64,000 nucleotides of DNA from CAJQQK01 sp965224225. GTDB lineage: Bacteria > Pseudomonadota > Alphaproteobacteria > Rhizobiales > Hyphomicrobiaceae. Location: NCBI GenBank assembly GCA_965224225.1, contig CBDCZF010000034.1, positions 62,001 to 126,000 on the forward strand, given 5' to 3'. The position numbers were made by a program, and so were the translations under genes. The notes below the pieces were generated by a model. The model worked only from the letters and a program-made list of their open reading frames with translations, made no database searches and was not told the DNA's origin. Shown one piece after another: positions 43,369-53,083 of the stretch (the stretch's first letter is position 1; each line of letters opens with the position of its first letter).

Positions 43369-44451
43369 GAGACTTCCGTCCCCTCGATCACCGTTCGCAA
43401 GAATGTCGCTTCGTGTTATCACACCGACATCGACACCACCGTCCTCCACCAGAATTGGAGCTTGTCATCGTCGATTGCGAGTCTGAATGAGCTTGCTGAG
43501 AGCTTCGCTTTCCTTGACGCGCGGCGTCTGTCGCTGGCAGTTCTCCGCCGTTCGACTTGAACTCCGCGACCGGACGCATGACCGCATGTGCTCTGACGAC
43601 TTTTAGGCGCGATATGCCGGCAACGAAAGTCTGCGACATAGTCATCTGCCGGATGCATAACAATCTCTTCTGCCGTGCCGATCTGTACCACTCGGCCATC
43701 ACGCATGATTGCAATACGGTCGCCAACACGGACCGCCTCATCAAGATCATGCGTGATGAATATCGTCGTCTTCTTCAATACATCTGAGAGCTTGATGAAC
43801 TCATCCTGTAAGTTGTCGCCTTATCAGACGGATCGAGAGCACTAAAGGGCTCATCCATCAACAGTACGTCCGGGATCCGCAGCCAGAGCCCTTGCAAGTC
43901 CGACACGCTGTTGCATACCGCCAGACAACTCATGGGCGAACTTGTTGCCCCAGGCACCCAAGCTCGACAATGTCGAGGATGCTGGCTCGCTTGCCTGCAG
44001 ACGGTCATTCTTGTTGATCGAGGCGAATCTCAAGCGGCATCGCGACATTGTCCAGTACGGAGCGATGCGGCAGCAGCGCAAAATTCTGGAAGACCATTCC
44101 GATCTTGCGGTTGCGGAACTCCTGCAGGTCGCGCGGGCTGAGCGCCATTACGTCGGTGCCTTCGATGGTGATCTTGCCGGCGGTCGGCTCGAGTAGGCGG
44201 TTGAAGTGGCGCACCAGCGTCGACTTTCCGCTCCCCGAAAGGCCCATCACGCAAAAGATTTCGCCCCGATTCACCTTGAAGCTGACGTCGGCAACGCCGA
44301 CGACGGCATTGTACCGCGCAAGCACTTCGGCCTTGGACAGGCCTTCGGTCCTGATGGCCTCGAGCGCGGCGGCGGCCTGATCACCGAAGATCTTCCACAC
44401 ATTGGCGATGTCGATGACGACGTCGTCGCTCTGTCCCGTCGGTCCGGCCAA
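43365..44451 (-). pseudogene. proV: ProV-like ABC ATPase, multiple frame breaks
   Basis: The ATP-binding subunit of the betaine/proline importer, readable only by changing frame at least eight times. Segments in order: the ProV N-terminus and Walker A (GLSGSGKSTLVRHFNRLLEP), the Q-loop (GMVFQNFALLPHRSVLDNVA), then in other frames the signature HELSGGMQQRVGLARALAAD, Walker B LLMDEPFSALDP, switch FITHDLDEAVRVGDR, and a CBS-like tail VEDGGVDVGVITRSDIL. Single-base edits near 44017, 43985, 43958, 43872, 43828, 43810, 43626 and 43400 restore an uninterrupted protein ending in front of proW. Most are apparent one-base insertions, one a loss. Confidence 0.85.
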
Positions 44452-44523
44452 TGGTTTCCCCCTCGAAGACCTACCATCGGTTGCGCGACAACGCCTGCCG
44501 GCGTTGTCGCTGATTGCAGAGGG

Positions 44524-45496
44524 TCAGAGCCCGAGCCAGGCGTCGACCCGCTTCGGGTTCTTTGCAACCCACTCTCGGGCGACGTCTGCCGGATCGCGGC
44601 CCTTACCGGAGATCTGGAAAGCGAAATAGCTAACGTCTTCGGCCTTTAGCGAGAAGCGCTCGAAGAATTCGGAAATGGCAGGCGAACGCTTCTTGAGGGA
44701 ATTCGACCAGGCGATTTGTACGCGCTTCAACGCATCCTTGGTTGCCACGGACGACTTCTTATACCAGTCTGGCGAATCTGATGGCTGCACCATCTTGTAC
44801 TTTGCAGTATTGAATTTTGGTTCTGATAGCATGTAAACGTCGAACATGTACCAGATCGCGTGTGGTTTGTAACAGTAGAAGGCATAGCCCTCATTCTTGG
44901 CAATAGAATCTTTCACACGAGCCGTCTTGACGCTTTCTTCGGCGCGGACTCGGTTCAATGAAATCCAGTAGCTTATAATCGCGAACCTTGACTTCATTGA
45001 CATTGGCTGATGCCCAGCCTGGTGCACCAATCCACATTTCGCCCTTGCCGTTGCCATTGCTGTCCATCTTCTTAGCCACGTCCGGGCGGCCGAGGTCTGC
45101 GATATCTGTGATGTTGTTCGCCTTTCCGAATTTCTTCGATACCGCAGAAACCCTGGTTACCCTCGTAAGGGTTTTTGCTCAAGCGTGACCGTCTTTTCCT
45201 TGTCCACGTACTTCTTGGTGAAACTCTCCTGGTTCGGCAACCAAACATCGGGATGCACGTCGATATCACCCTTTTCCTTGATGCATCGCCTGGAAGATGG
45301 TCGCATTGTTGCCCGGCACGAGCTTTGCCTGGCCACCAATCTTTTCTTCGACGACGACCTTCAACAGGTTGGCTATCGCTTGGGCGCCAGTCCATGACGG
45401 AACCCCCGATGCTGACATTCTCTGCGGCAATTGCTGGGCCTGATATCAAGCCCACAGCCATTAGCTGCTGAAAGGGACTAAGGTTGTTCTTTTCAT
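44524..45496 (-). pseudogene. proX: ProX-like substrate-binding protein, six frame breaks
   Basis: The periplasmic receptor of the same importer. An ATG with GAGGAGG 5-6 bases upstream begins MKRTTLVPF; the signal peptide continues in a second frame (MAVGLISGPAIAAENVSIGG). Further frames carry KGDIDVHPDVWLPNQESFTK, NITDIADLGRPDVAKKMD, MWIGAPGWASANVNEVKVRD and, intact to the end, ESVKTARVKDSIAKNEGYAF and AIWYMFDVYML. Removing one base near each of 45464, 45400, 45278, 45166, 45142 and 44945 rebuilds a receptor of about 320 residues. Aromatic residues expected for quaternary-ammonium binding are present (WYMFDVY, GAPGW). Confidence 0.85.
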
Positions 45497-45702
45497 CGTT
45501 TCCTCCTCATGTGGAATGCTTCAAGGTCATCGGGTTTGTTCCCGAGCACCTCAGTTGACGGAATCTGCTGACCACATTCCAAACCGTCGGCAGATTATGC
45601 AAAAACCGTATTTCCGCGTTCGGTATTGCCTCCTCGGCAGCCTGGGTGTTCACGAGAACCGAGCAATTGCCCGTTGCAGCCGCACGAGGCAGCCTGTTTC
45701 GG

Positions 45703-46767
45703 TCATCGGTTTGCTGAGGTGCTAGGCCCGATCGCAGAAAGAATGGCTTCCTCGTAAGCAAACAGTGCCGCCGAGCCCCCGGTATGTAGGAACAGGACGT
45801 TGTCGGTCGGCTTGAAAAATCCTTGTCGCACAAGCCCGATCAGGCCGGCCATCCCTTTGCCCGAATAGACGGGGTCGAGCAGCACGCCTTCGGATCGTGC
45901 TGCCAGGGCAATAGCCTCGTGCGTAGAGTTCGCCGGCACACCGTAGCCTTCCCCGACATAACCATCGTCAACGATGACCTTCTCGGGTGTTGTGTTGCGG
46001 GCTGCCAATTTGACGAGCGTTCTCTGCGTCAGGGCTCGGACCGCTTCGATTTGGCGGTCCCGTGGTTGGCGAACACTTACCCCCATAACAGGCAGATCAT
46101 GGCCCATCGCCTGGAAACCCGCGACCAGCCCGGCTTGTGTGCCGGTACTACCAGTCGCCATCACCAGCCAGTCGAATTTGATGTCCGTGGCAGCGCCTTG
46201 CTCCACGATCTCCTGCGCACACACGGCATATCCGAGTGCGCCAATTTCGTTAGAACCGCCGCCCGGAATGAAGTAGGGGCGCATACCTTCTGACTTGAAC
46301 CGATCGGCCACGTTCGAAGCCTCGGCGTTCATGTCGAGGCCTGCCGGACGGAACTCGAGTGAGGCCCCGAAGACGCGGTCGAGAAATACGTTGCCGGTCT
46401 CTTCGTAGGCCGGCTTCGTGTTGCCGACGCGTCGCTCGAGCAACCCATGACATTTCAATCCGACCCTGCATGCTGCCGCAGCCGTCTGGCGAACGTGATT
46501 GGATTGCACGGCGCCTTGTGTGACGAGGATGTCAGCGTTCTGCTGCAAAGCCTCGCCGACCAGGAATTCGAGCTTGCGGGTCTTGTTGCCGCCGGTTGCC
46601 AGGCCGGTACAATCATCCCGCTTTATATAGAGATTGGGGCCGCCGAGCAGTTCACCGAGCCGCGGCATCGGCTCGATCGGCGTGGGACTATGGCAGAACC
46701 GTACTCTCGGAAACCGATCGAAGTTGATCCGGCCGAGATCCTCGGCAACCTGCGTCTCGCGGTTCAT
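45703..46767 (-). CDS. D-cysteine desulfhydrase/ACC deaminase family PLP enzyme
   Basis: A 354-residue fold-type II PLP enzyme. The cofactor Lys lies in LATGGNKTRKLEFLVGEAL, preceded by PNLYIKRDDCTG, and the phosphate-binding Gly-rich loop in MATGSTGTQAGLVAGFQA. VLFLHTGGSAALFAYEEAI at the C-terminus is typical for D-cysteine desulfhydrases and L-cysteate sulfo-lyases, more than for ACC deaminase. The expected products are pyruvate, ammonia and sulfide or sulfite. The start at 46767 follows AGGTG. It is divergent from a LysR gene, which probably controls it, and adjacent to the betaine-type importer. The exact substrate is uncertain. Confidence 0.88.
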   Translation of the reverse strand: MNRETQVAEDLGRINFDRFPRVRFCHSPTPIEPMPRLGELLGGPNLYIKRDDCTGLATGGNKTRKLEFLVGEALQQNADILVTQGAVQSNHVRQTAAAACRVGLKCHGLLERRVGNTKPAYEETGNVFLDRVFGASLEFRPAGLDMNAEASNVADRFKSEGMRPYFIPGGGSNEIGALGYAVCAQEIVEQGAATDIKFDWLVMATGSTGTQAGLVAGFQAMGHDLPVMGVSVRQPRDRQIEAVRALTQRTLVKLAARNTTPEKVIVDDGYVGEGYGVPANSTHEAIALAARSEGVLLDPVYSGKGMAGLIGLVRQGFFKPTDNVLFLHTGGSAALFAYEEAILSAIGPSTSANR

Positions 46768-46854
46768 GATCTGCACCTGTCGATTGATGAGATAGCGCAG
46801 TCCGAGGCTAGCGAACGCGATGGCTTGCATCCAATGTTATGTTTGCCTAGCATG

Positions 46855-46869
46855 ATGCAAATTTTGCAT
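46855..46869. promoter_or_regulatory. Palindromic operator ATGCAAA-T-TTTGCAT
   Basis: A perfect 15-bp inverted repeat between the divergent PLP-enzyme and LysR genes, 13 bp before the LysR start. A T-N11-A core as in LysR boxes fits within it. It is the likely autoregulatory binding site. Confidence 0.7.
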
Positions 46870-46882
46870 ATGGTGGCGATTT

Positions 46883-47842
46883 ATGGATCTGGCGTGGTTC
46901 AAAGATCTCGATAATCTTAGTCGGACCCGAAACTTCTCGCAGGCCGCCCAGTTGGGCAATATCAGCCAGCCTGCGTTCAGCCGTCGCATCAAGGCTCTCG
47001 AAGCGTGGGTTGGGGCGTCGTTGGTTGACCGTTCACACCAACCCGTGAGCTTGACAACCGCCGGCCGCCAGATGCTCGAGGCAGGTCAACAGGCGATAGC
47101 CCGCTTGGAGGCAGAGCGTGCGCAAGTTCGCGAGGCGTTGGAATTGCCCGACAAGTACGTCGTCTCGTTCGGCGCACAACATTCCATCGGCTGGCGCTTC
47201 TATCCGGCCTGGCTGCAAGCATTCGAGGGCGCCTACGGTCCGATAATGTCGCGATTGAGAGCAGATGATCTGCCCAACTGCGTCGAAGACCTGAAACAAG
47301 GCAACGTGGATTTCGTGATCGCATACGTCAGCAGATTTGCCGACGTGTCCGATCGATTGCCCTCGATGGAGTCTCTCATCATCGGTTATGACGCGCTGGT
47401 TCCCGTCTGCAGGTGCGATAGCAACGGCGCGCCGCTCTATGATCTGGATGACATGTCCGTACCCTCGCTACCGTATTTGCGATATGGCGATACCGCACCA
47501 ATCGGCCAGCATATCGAGCCGCTGCTGACGTCGAGCGGCATTCGCAATAGGCTTCATGTCGTCTATGAGAATTCGATGGCGGGCGCGCTTCGCATCAGGA
47601 CTCGCGACGGCACTGGCATTGCGTGGCTGCCGCGCAGCCTGGTCAAGCCGGATCTGGAGGCTGGCCTTATCGTGGAGGCCGGCAACAAGGCGTGGTCCAT
47701 CGAATTGGAAATCCGCCTGCATCGCATCAAAGGCAATACCAATGAGCTGACACGAAAGATCTGGTCATACCTTGCCATCCGCGAAACCATCCCGCTCCTG
47801 GGCCTCAAGGATGGTTCGACGAATCATACTCTTGCTGAATGA
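46883..47842 (+). CDS. LysR family transcriptional regulator
   Basis: A 319-residue regulator with an N-terminal winged helix-turn-helix (about 5-62: NLSRTRNFSQAAQLGNISQP, then AFSRRIKALEAWVG) and a periplasmic-binding-protein-like effector domain from about 90. It is divergent from the PLP enzyme gene over a 115-bp region containing a 15-bp palindrome, the classical layout for regulation of the neighbouring gene by a small-molecule effector, perhaps the PLP enzyme substrate. The frame is intact. Codon use is like its neighbours. Confidence 0.9.
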   Translation: MDLAWFKDLDNLSRTRNFSQAAQLGNISQPAFSRRIKALEAWVGASLVDRSHQPVSLTTAGRQMLEAGQQAIARLEAERAQVREALELPDKYVVSFGAQHSIGWRFYPAWLQAFEGAYGPIMSRLRADDLPNCVEDLKQGNVDFVIAYVSRFADVSDRLPSMESLIIGYDALVPVCRCDSNGAPLYDLDDMSVPSLPYLRYGDTAPIGQHIEPLLTSSGIRNRLHVVYENSMAGALRIRTRDGTGIAWLPRSLVKPDLEAGLIVEAGNKAWSIELEIRLHRIKGNTNELTRKIWSYLAIRETIPLLGLKDGSTNHTLAE

Positions 47843-48009
47843 TGGAACGTTGCCGACTGACGCAAAGTCATTCGGCAACATAACACTAGCGCATCTTTGT
47901 TGACTTGATAGCGCCAAGTTATCTGCGTTTTGCCGGTAGCAACTCGTTCGAGCTGATTCCGACAAAACGCAGTTTGCACACTAGGGCCGGCAATGCCTGT
48001 AGACTTCCG

Positions 48010-50421
48010 TCACTGCCGCATGACCTTGCCCGCCGGATCATGAGGTGACGGCTGAATGACTTTGGCTGCACTCTCCTGGCCCACGACATGCACGGCAAGC
48101 GCGGTGCCGACGGCGGCATGCTCTCGATCGACAAGTGCCATCGCCAGCGACTTGCCCGTGACATGGCCGTAGCCACCCGACGTAACGAAGCCGACGCGGT
48201 GCTTGCCCGACCAGACCGGTTCGAAGCCGCTGGCATCGGCGTTTTCGGCATCGACCTCCAGCGTGACGAGCAGCTTGGCCGGACCGTCGCCGTCGCGCTC
48301 TTTGAGCGCTGCCTCGCGGCCGATGAAGTCGCCCTTGTCCCAGGCGATCCAGCGATCCAGCCCGGTCATGCCGGGCGTGTAGCCCTGCGTGAACTCGGCC
48401 GACCAGATGCCGAAACTCTTCTCCAGCCGCAGGCTGTTGAGCGCATTGTAGCCGTATTCGCGCATGCCGAACTCGGCACCTGCTTCGAGCAGCGTCTCGC
48501 GTAGCGAAATGTGTCCGCCGGTCGGGCAGTGGATTTCGTAGCCGAGTTCACCTGTCACCGACAAACGACCAACATTTGCCCGGACCAAGCCGACATCCAT
48601 TGGCCGACAGGCCATGAACGGCAGCGCCTGGTTGTCGATTTCGGCCTCGGTGACCTTGGCCAGAACCTCACGCGACTGCGGCCCGGAAAGTGAAAAGCCG
48701 ACCGTCTCCTCGGAGATATCGCGCAAGATCACGCCGTCGGAGAGGTGATCGTTGAACCACCGCATGTGCCAGGCGCGCAGATAGTAACTGCCGGTGATCC
48801 ACCAGGTGCCGTCACCCCAGTTGAAGATCGTGAGGTCCCCCTTGAGCTTACTGCTCGGTGACAGCATCGGGGCCAGCCTGATACGGCCGGCAGCCGGCAA
48901 TTTCGACGCCATGATCCAATCGAGCCAGGCCTCGGCACCGGGCCCGGAAACCTCGAACCTCGAAAAGCCCGAGATATCGAGTAGGCCGACGGCCTCACGC
49001 ACTGCCCGGCACTCCCCTCCGACGATGTCGAAGGCGTTCGAGCGGCGCAAGGTCGGCGTTTCCTGGAAGCCTTCAGGTGCAAAGTAAAGCGGTACTTCCA
49101 ATCCGTAACTTACGCCCCACTGACAGCCTGCCTGAGACATGGCATCGTGGGCCGGCGCCTTGTTGAGGGGACGACCCGCCGGCAGCTGCTCATTGGGATA
49201 GGTCATGACGAAGCGGCGTGAATAGAACTGGCCCGTCGTCTCCTTGATGTAACGCTTGTTGGCAGCGAAAGGCCCGTAGCGCGCGACATCCATGCCGTAA
49301 ACGTCTGCCTCCGGCTCGCCGTGGATCATCCATTCGGCGAGCGACTTGCCGACACCGCCACCTTGCAGAAACCCGCCATCACCGCACAGGCGCACCAATA
49401 GCCGGGCTTGCCGGGCACCGGACCGACCAGCGGGTTGCCGTCCGGTGAAAACGTAAATGCACCATTCACCCAGTTCTTGACACCCGGCGGTCTGCAGCAC
49501 CGGGAAGCGCTCGAAGCCCATCGTGAGTTCATCGGCGATCCGGTCGGTGTTCTCCTGCAAAAGCTCGATGCCGTAGTCCCACGGCGCGCCGTCCATCATC
49601 CAGTGCTGATGATTGATCTCGTAGATGCCGAGCAGCATGCCCTGCTGGTCCTGGCGCATGTAAGTAAAGCCTTCGAGGTCGACGACCAGCGGCAGTTCTT
49701 TATCGAGCGCTGCGATTTCGGGAATGGTTTCAGTCAAAAGATAGTGGTGTTCGAGCGGTGAGACCGGCAGCTCGATGCCGGCCATACGTCCGACCTGCTT
49801 GGCCCAAAGGCCGGCGGCGTTGATGACATGCTCACACGTGATCGTGCCCTTCTCGGTAACCACCTGCCAGCCGTCGGGTTTTTGGACGAGTTCGAGCACG
49901 CGGTTGTGCTCGATGACATCAGCACCGTACTTCTGCGCCGCCTTCGCATAGGACTGTACGGTGCCGGTGGTGTCGACATAACCTTCAAGGTCACTCCACA
50001 GGCCGCCCAGGATACCGTCGGTCGAGAGGACCGGGCAAAGTTCGCCGGCCTCTTCCGGCGTGACCAGGCGGATGTCCTCGAGACCGATTGTCTGGTAGAT
50101 CCGATAGGCCGACTGCAGCCATTCCCACCGGTCCTGCGATCCCGCCAGCGTCAGACCGCCGGTCATGTGCATGCCAACTGAGTGGCCGGACTCCTCTTCG
50201 ATCTTGCTCAAAAGATCGATGGTGTAGGCCTGCAGCGCCGCGATGTTCGGGTCGGCATTGAGGGCATGCACGCCGCCTGCCGCATGCCAGGAGGAGCCGG
50301 CAGTCAGAACGGAACGCTCGACCAGCGCAACGTCGGTCCAGCCGTATTTGGCAAGGTGATAGAGAACCGAGGCGCCAACGACACCACCGCCGATCACCAC
50401 CACACGATACTGCGTTTTCAT
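48010..50421 (-). CDS. Dimethylglycine/sarcosine dehydrogenase-like flavoprotein (internal out-of-frame patch)
   Basis: An 803-codon flavoprotein with an N-terminal DAO domain (VVVIGGGVVGASVLYHLAKY; SSWHAAGG with His46, the site of covalent FAD in relatives) and a C-terminal aminomethyltransferase fold (about 430-800, GYEIHCPTGGH and PGMTGLDRWIAWDKGDFIGR). Such enzymes demethylate N-methylated glycines, passing the methyl to tetrahydrofolate. Between about 49375 and 49483 the frame is wrong: the neighbouring frame there reads NWVNGAFTFSPDGNPLVGPV and YWCACAVMAG, the expected DAO motif. One extra base near 49484 and one missing near 49371 compensate each other. As written, some 37 residues of the FAD domain are nonsense. 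Confidence 0.88.
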   Translation of the reverse strand: MKTQYRVVVIGGGVVGASVLYHLAKYGWTDVALVERSVLTAGSSWHAAGGVHALNADPNIAALQAYTIDLLSKIEEESGHSVGMHMTGGLTLAGSQDRWEWLQSAYRIYQTIGLEDIRLVTPEEAGELCPVLSTDGILGGLWSDLEGYVDTTGTVQSYAKAAQKYGADVIEHNRVLELVQKPDGWQVVTEKGTITCEHVINAAGLWAKQVGRMAGIELPVSPLEHHYLLTETIPEIAALDKELPLVVDLEGFTYMRQDQQGMLLGIYEINHQHWMMDGAPWDYGIELLQENTDRIADELTMGFERFPVLQTAGCQELGEWCIYVFTGRQPAGRSGARQARLLVRLCGDGGFLQGGGVGKSLAEWMIHGEPEADVYGMDVARYGPFAANKRYIKETTGQFYSRRFVMTYPNEQLPAGRPLNKAPAHDAMSQAGCQWGVSYGLEVPLYFAPEGFQETPTLRRSNAFDIVGGECRAVREAVGLLDISGFSRFEVSGPGAEAWLDWIMASKLPAAGRIRLAPMLSPSSKLKGDLTIFNWGDGTWWITGSYYLRAWHMRWFNDHLSDGVILRDISEETVGFSLSGPQSREVLAKVTEAEIDNQALPFMACRPMDVGLVRANVGRLSVTGELGYEIHCPTGGHISLRETLLEAGAEFGMREYGYNALNSLRLEKSFGIWSAEFTQGYTPGMTGLDRWIAWDKGDFIGREAALKERDGDGPAKLLVTLEVDAENADASGFEPVWSGKHRVGFVTSGGYGHVTGKSLAMALVDREHAAVGTALAVHVVGQESAAKVIQPSPHDPAGKVMRQ

Positions 50422-50537
50422 CTTAGCCCTGCCTCCCGAACTGCTCGCGAATTGCATGTCTCAACCAAACACTAACTTGTTCGGACATGTCGAGCCTTCT
50501 GGAAATCCGACAGGCTCTAATGTTGAGGCGGCAAGCC

Positions 50538-51824
50538 TCAGGCCGCGGCACCGGCGAGCACCGGTCGGCGCGCGCGCCAGAGCAGCATCAGCATCAGCGC
50601 GACGTTGAGCAGGTTCCAGGCGATGCCATGAATGAAGGCTGCCCGGTAGGAGCCCGTCAGGTCGAAGATCAGACCTGACAGCCAACCGCCGAGCGCCATG
50701 CCGATGATAGTCGCCATCATCACGACCCCGACACGCGTGCCAGCTTCACGGGCCGGGAAATATTCGCGCACCACAACTGCATAGCTCGGCACGATGCCGC
50801 CCTGCGAGAGCCCGAAGATGGCGGAGACGATGTAAAGCGACATCAGGCCGTCGAACGGGATGTAGAGAATGAGGGCCAGCGTCTGCAGGCACGAGCCCAA
50901 GAGCACGGTCACGACGCCGCCGAAGCGGTCCGCGATGAAGCCCGAGGCAAGCCGGCTGATGACGCCGGTCGCGAGCATCAGCGAGAGCATTTCGGCACCG
51001 CGGGCAACGCCGAAGTCGAGATCGACACAGTAGGCCACGATGTGGACCTGCGGCATCGACATCGCGACACAGCACGAAAGCCCTGCGAGCATGATGACGG
51101 CCTGCACGAAGCGCGGCGACAGCGATGGATCCGCCACCACCTTGCGGTGCGTCTGAGCAACCTGGCTGTGTGCCGCCTGCTCCGCCTCGCTCGGTGCCTC
51201 GCGAATGAGCACGCAGGCAAGCGCCGGCATCACGGCCGAGCAAACGACGCCGACCACGACAAAGGCCTGGCGCCAATCGCCCATCTCCAGGAGTTGCTGC
51301 ATGATCAGCGGCCAGATCGCGCCCGCCAGGTAGTTGCCGCTTGCGCAAACGGCAATCGCGATACCGCGGCGCTTGACGAACCACTGTGAAATGTCCGCCA
51401 TCAAGGGCGCAAAAGTTGCAGATGCGCCAACGCCAATCAGAAAACCGTTGATGACCGCGAACTGCCAGACATTGCCGGTCAGCGCCGCCAGATAAAAGCC
51501 GCAGCCAAGGCAGAACGCAGCAAACACGACCGGGATAAAGGCACCAAACCGGTCGACCATGCGCCCGGCCGGAATGCCGCCAAAGGCGAAACCCAGCATC
51601 AAGGCGGTATAGGCAAACGAGACATCGGCGCGATCGACACCGAAATCGGCCTGTACCTTGGGCATGACGACCACGCCGACCCAGAGGCCGGCGCTGCCGA
51701 TCGTGCTCAGCGCCAGACAAACGGCCAGCCGCCACCAGGCATACCTGCTGTCGATCAAATTGTGCCGGCCACGCACAGGGGATCTTGCACCGGGCAGACC
51801 CCGGCCGTAATGGCTGGCTGTCAT
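50538..51824 (-). CDS. MFS transporter
   Basis: A 428-residue, twelve-helix major facilitator of the oxalate/formate-antiporter-like (MCT) group. The first loop signature GGIPAGRMVDRFGAFIPV and its counterpart in the second half SGFIADRFGGVVTVLLGS are intact. It probably carries a small carboxylate or zwitterion. The gene lies 116 bp upstream of the dimethylglycine-dehydrogenase-like gene on the same strand, so it could import the N-methylated substrate of that enzyme. AGGA precedes the ATG at 51824; an in-frame ATG 26 codons earlier would only add a polar extension. Confidence 0.88.
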   Translation of the reverse strand: MTASHYGRGLPGARSPVRGRHNLIDSRYAWWRLAVCLALSTIGSAGLWVGVVVMPKVQADFGVDRADVSFAYTALMLGFAFGGIPAGRMVDRFGAFIPVVFAAFCLGCGFYLAALTGNVWQFAVINGFLIGVGASATFAPLMADISQWFVKRRGIAIAVCASGNYLAGAIWPLIMQQLLEMGDWRQAFVVVGVVCSAVMPALACVLIREAPSEAEQAAHSQVAQTHRKVVADPSLSPRFVQAVIMLAGLSCCVAMSMPQVHIVAYCVDLDFGVARGAEMLSLMLATGVISRLASGFIADRFGGVVTVLLGSCLQTLALILYIPFDGLMSLYIVSAIFGLSQGGIVPSYAVVVREYFPAREAGTRVGVVMMATIIGMALGGWLSGLIFDLTGSYRAAFIHGIAWNLLNVALMLMLLWRARRPVLAGAAA

Positions 51825-51953
51825 GGCAACGGCATCCTGCCTTGCGAATTGGAAAAACGCGGAGCCGGCAAACTCCGACCAGTCAAATGAGCGCCGGCGC
51901 ACCGCATCCGGCGCAAGCTATCATCTGGCCGGCTCCTCGGATAGAGTGAACCA

Positions 51954-52751
51954 ATGAGCGACATACTGAACAAGATCACGGCCTATAAGCTGCGCGAGAT
52001 CGAAGCAGCCAAGGAGCGATTGCCGGCCGGCGAGTTGGCGCGTCGGCTCGGTGACGTGGCGCCGGTGCGCGGTTTTGCCGAGGCAATCACCACGCGCATC
52101 GACGACGGCGGCTTTGCACTGATTGCCGAGATCAAGAAGGCAAGCCCGTCGAAAGGCTTGATCAGACCCGATTTCGACCCGCCCGCACTTGCTGTCGCCT
52201 ATGAGCAAGGCGGCGCGACGTGTCTGTCGGTCTTGACCGATACCCCCTCGTTTCAGGGCGCCCCCGACTATCTGACGGCCGCGCGCACGGCGACCAGCCT
52301 GCCTGCTCTGCGCAAGGACTTCATGCTCGATGTCTACCAGGTTGCAGAGGCACGGTTATGGGGTGCCGACTGCATCCTGATCATAATGGCCCAAATCGAC
52401 GATACGACCGCCCGAAACCTTGCGAGCGCAGCACGCGAACACGGCATGGATGCCATCGTCGAAGTGCACAACGAGGCCGAACTGGACCGCGCGCTCACCC
52501 TCGACTGCCGGCTGATCGGCATCAACAATCGCGATTTGCGCACCTTTGCAATGACCCTTGAGACGACGGAGCGCCTCGCCCCGCACGTACCCTCTGACCG
52601 CATCGTGATCGGCGAAAGCGGCATCGAGAGCCATGCCGATGTCGAACGGCTGGCTGACGCCGGCGTTCATGCCTTCCTGGTCGGCGAGAGCCTCATGCGC
52701 CACCAGGATGTTGCGGCCGCGACACGCCGGCTGCTGACCGGCCGGAACTAG
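51954..52751 (+). CDS. trpC: Indole-3-glycerol phosphate synthase
   Basis: Closes the indole ring in tryptophan synthesis (CdRP to indole-3-glycerol phosphate). The 265-residue monofunctional TIM barrel has the catalytic Lys in ALIAEIKKASPSKGLIRPDF, ALRKDFMLDVYQVAEARLWG with the second Lys, and the phosphate-binding end VIGESGIESHADV. No fused TrpF is present. It is a complete gene standing apart from the other trp genes within this window. It diverges from the MFS gene over 129 bp. Confidence 0.95.
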   Translation: MSDILNKITAYKLREIEAAKERLPAGELARRLGDVAPVRGFAEAITTRIDDGGFALIAEIKKASPSKGLIRPDFDPPALAVAYEQGGATCLSVLTDTPSFQGAPDYLTAARTATSLPALRKDFMLDVYQVAEARLWGADCILIIMAQIDDTTARNLASAAREHGMDAIVEVHNEAELDRALTLDCRLIGINNRDLRTFAMTLETTERLAPHVPSDRIVIGESGIESHADVERLADAGVHAFLVGESLMRHQDVAAATRRLLTGRN

Positions 52752-53083
52752 CCTGCCGGTTATGATTGCAGTTCAAGCCCGCGGTGCAGGAACACGCCCG
52801 CCCATTGACCATGTCTGACAGCGCCCCTTTCCGGCCGCGCGTGAATCCGGCTACAACGATAACGGCAATGCCACAGTCAATACATGATTGAGAATTAAGA
52901 GTGGAAATTCGCTGATTTCTGGGTCATGTTCGCTGTTGGTTCCAAAGCTATGACGGTCCTCAGGGTCGCTGGCCTGGAGATCAATTCGGACTGATGTCGG
53001 CTGGCCGCCGGGCTGGCACGACAAGTGGTTTAGTCGGCTCCGAAAGGGTTTTGCTGGTCCCTGCTGTCGGGAAAAGTTGGACC
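52752..53083. other. Intergenic region upstream of the Clp-N protein gene
   Basis: About 330 bp. The second half is relatively AT-rich and presumably contains the promoter of the Clp-N/coiled-coil gene. An in-frame ATG at 52994 could lengthen that protein by 30 residues of no visible conservation. No other gene or strong hairpin is seen. Confidence 0.5.

Noticed and set aside
41578..45496. Genomic island integrated at tRNA-Ser
   Set aside because: A disrupted ABC locus next to a tRNA is suggestive, but no integrase and no repeat of the tRNA 3' end was noticed downstream.
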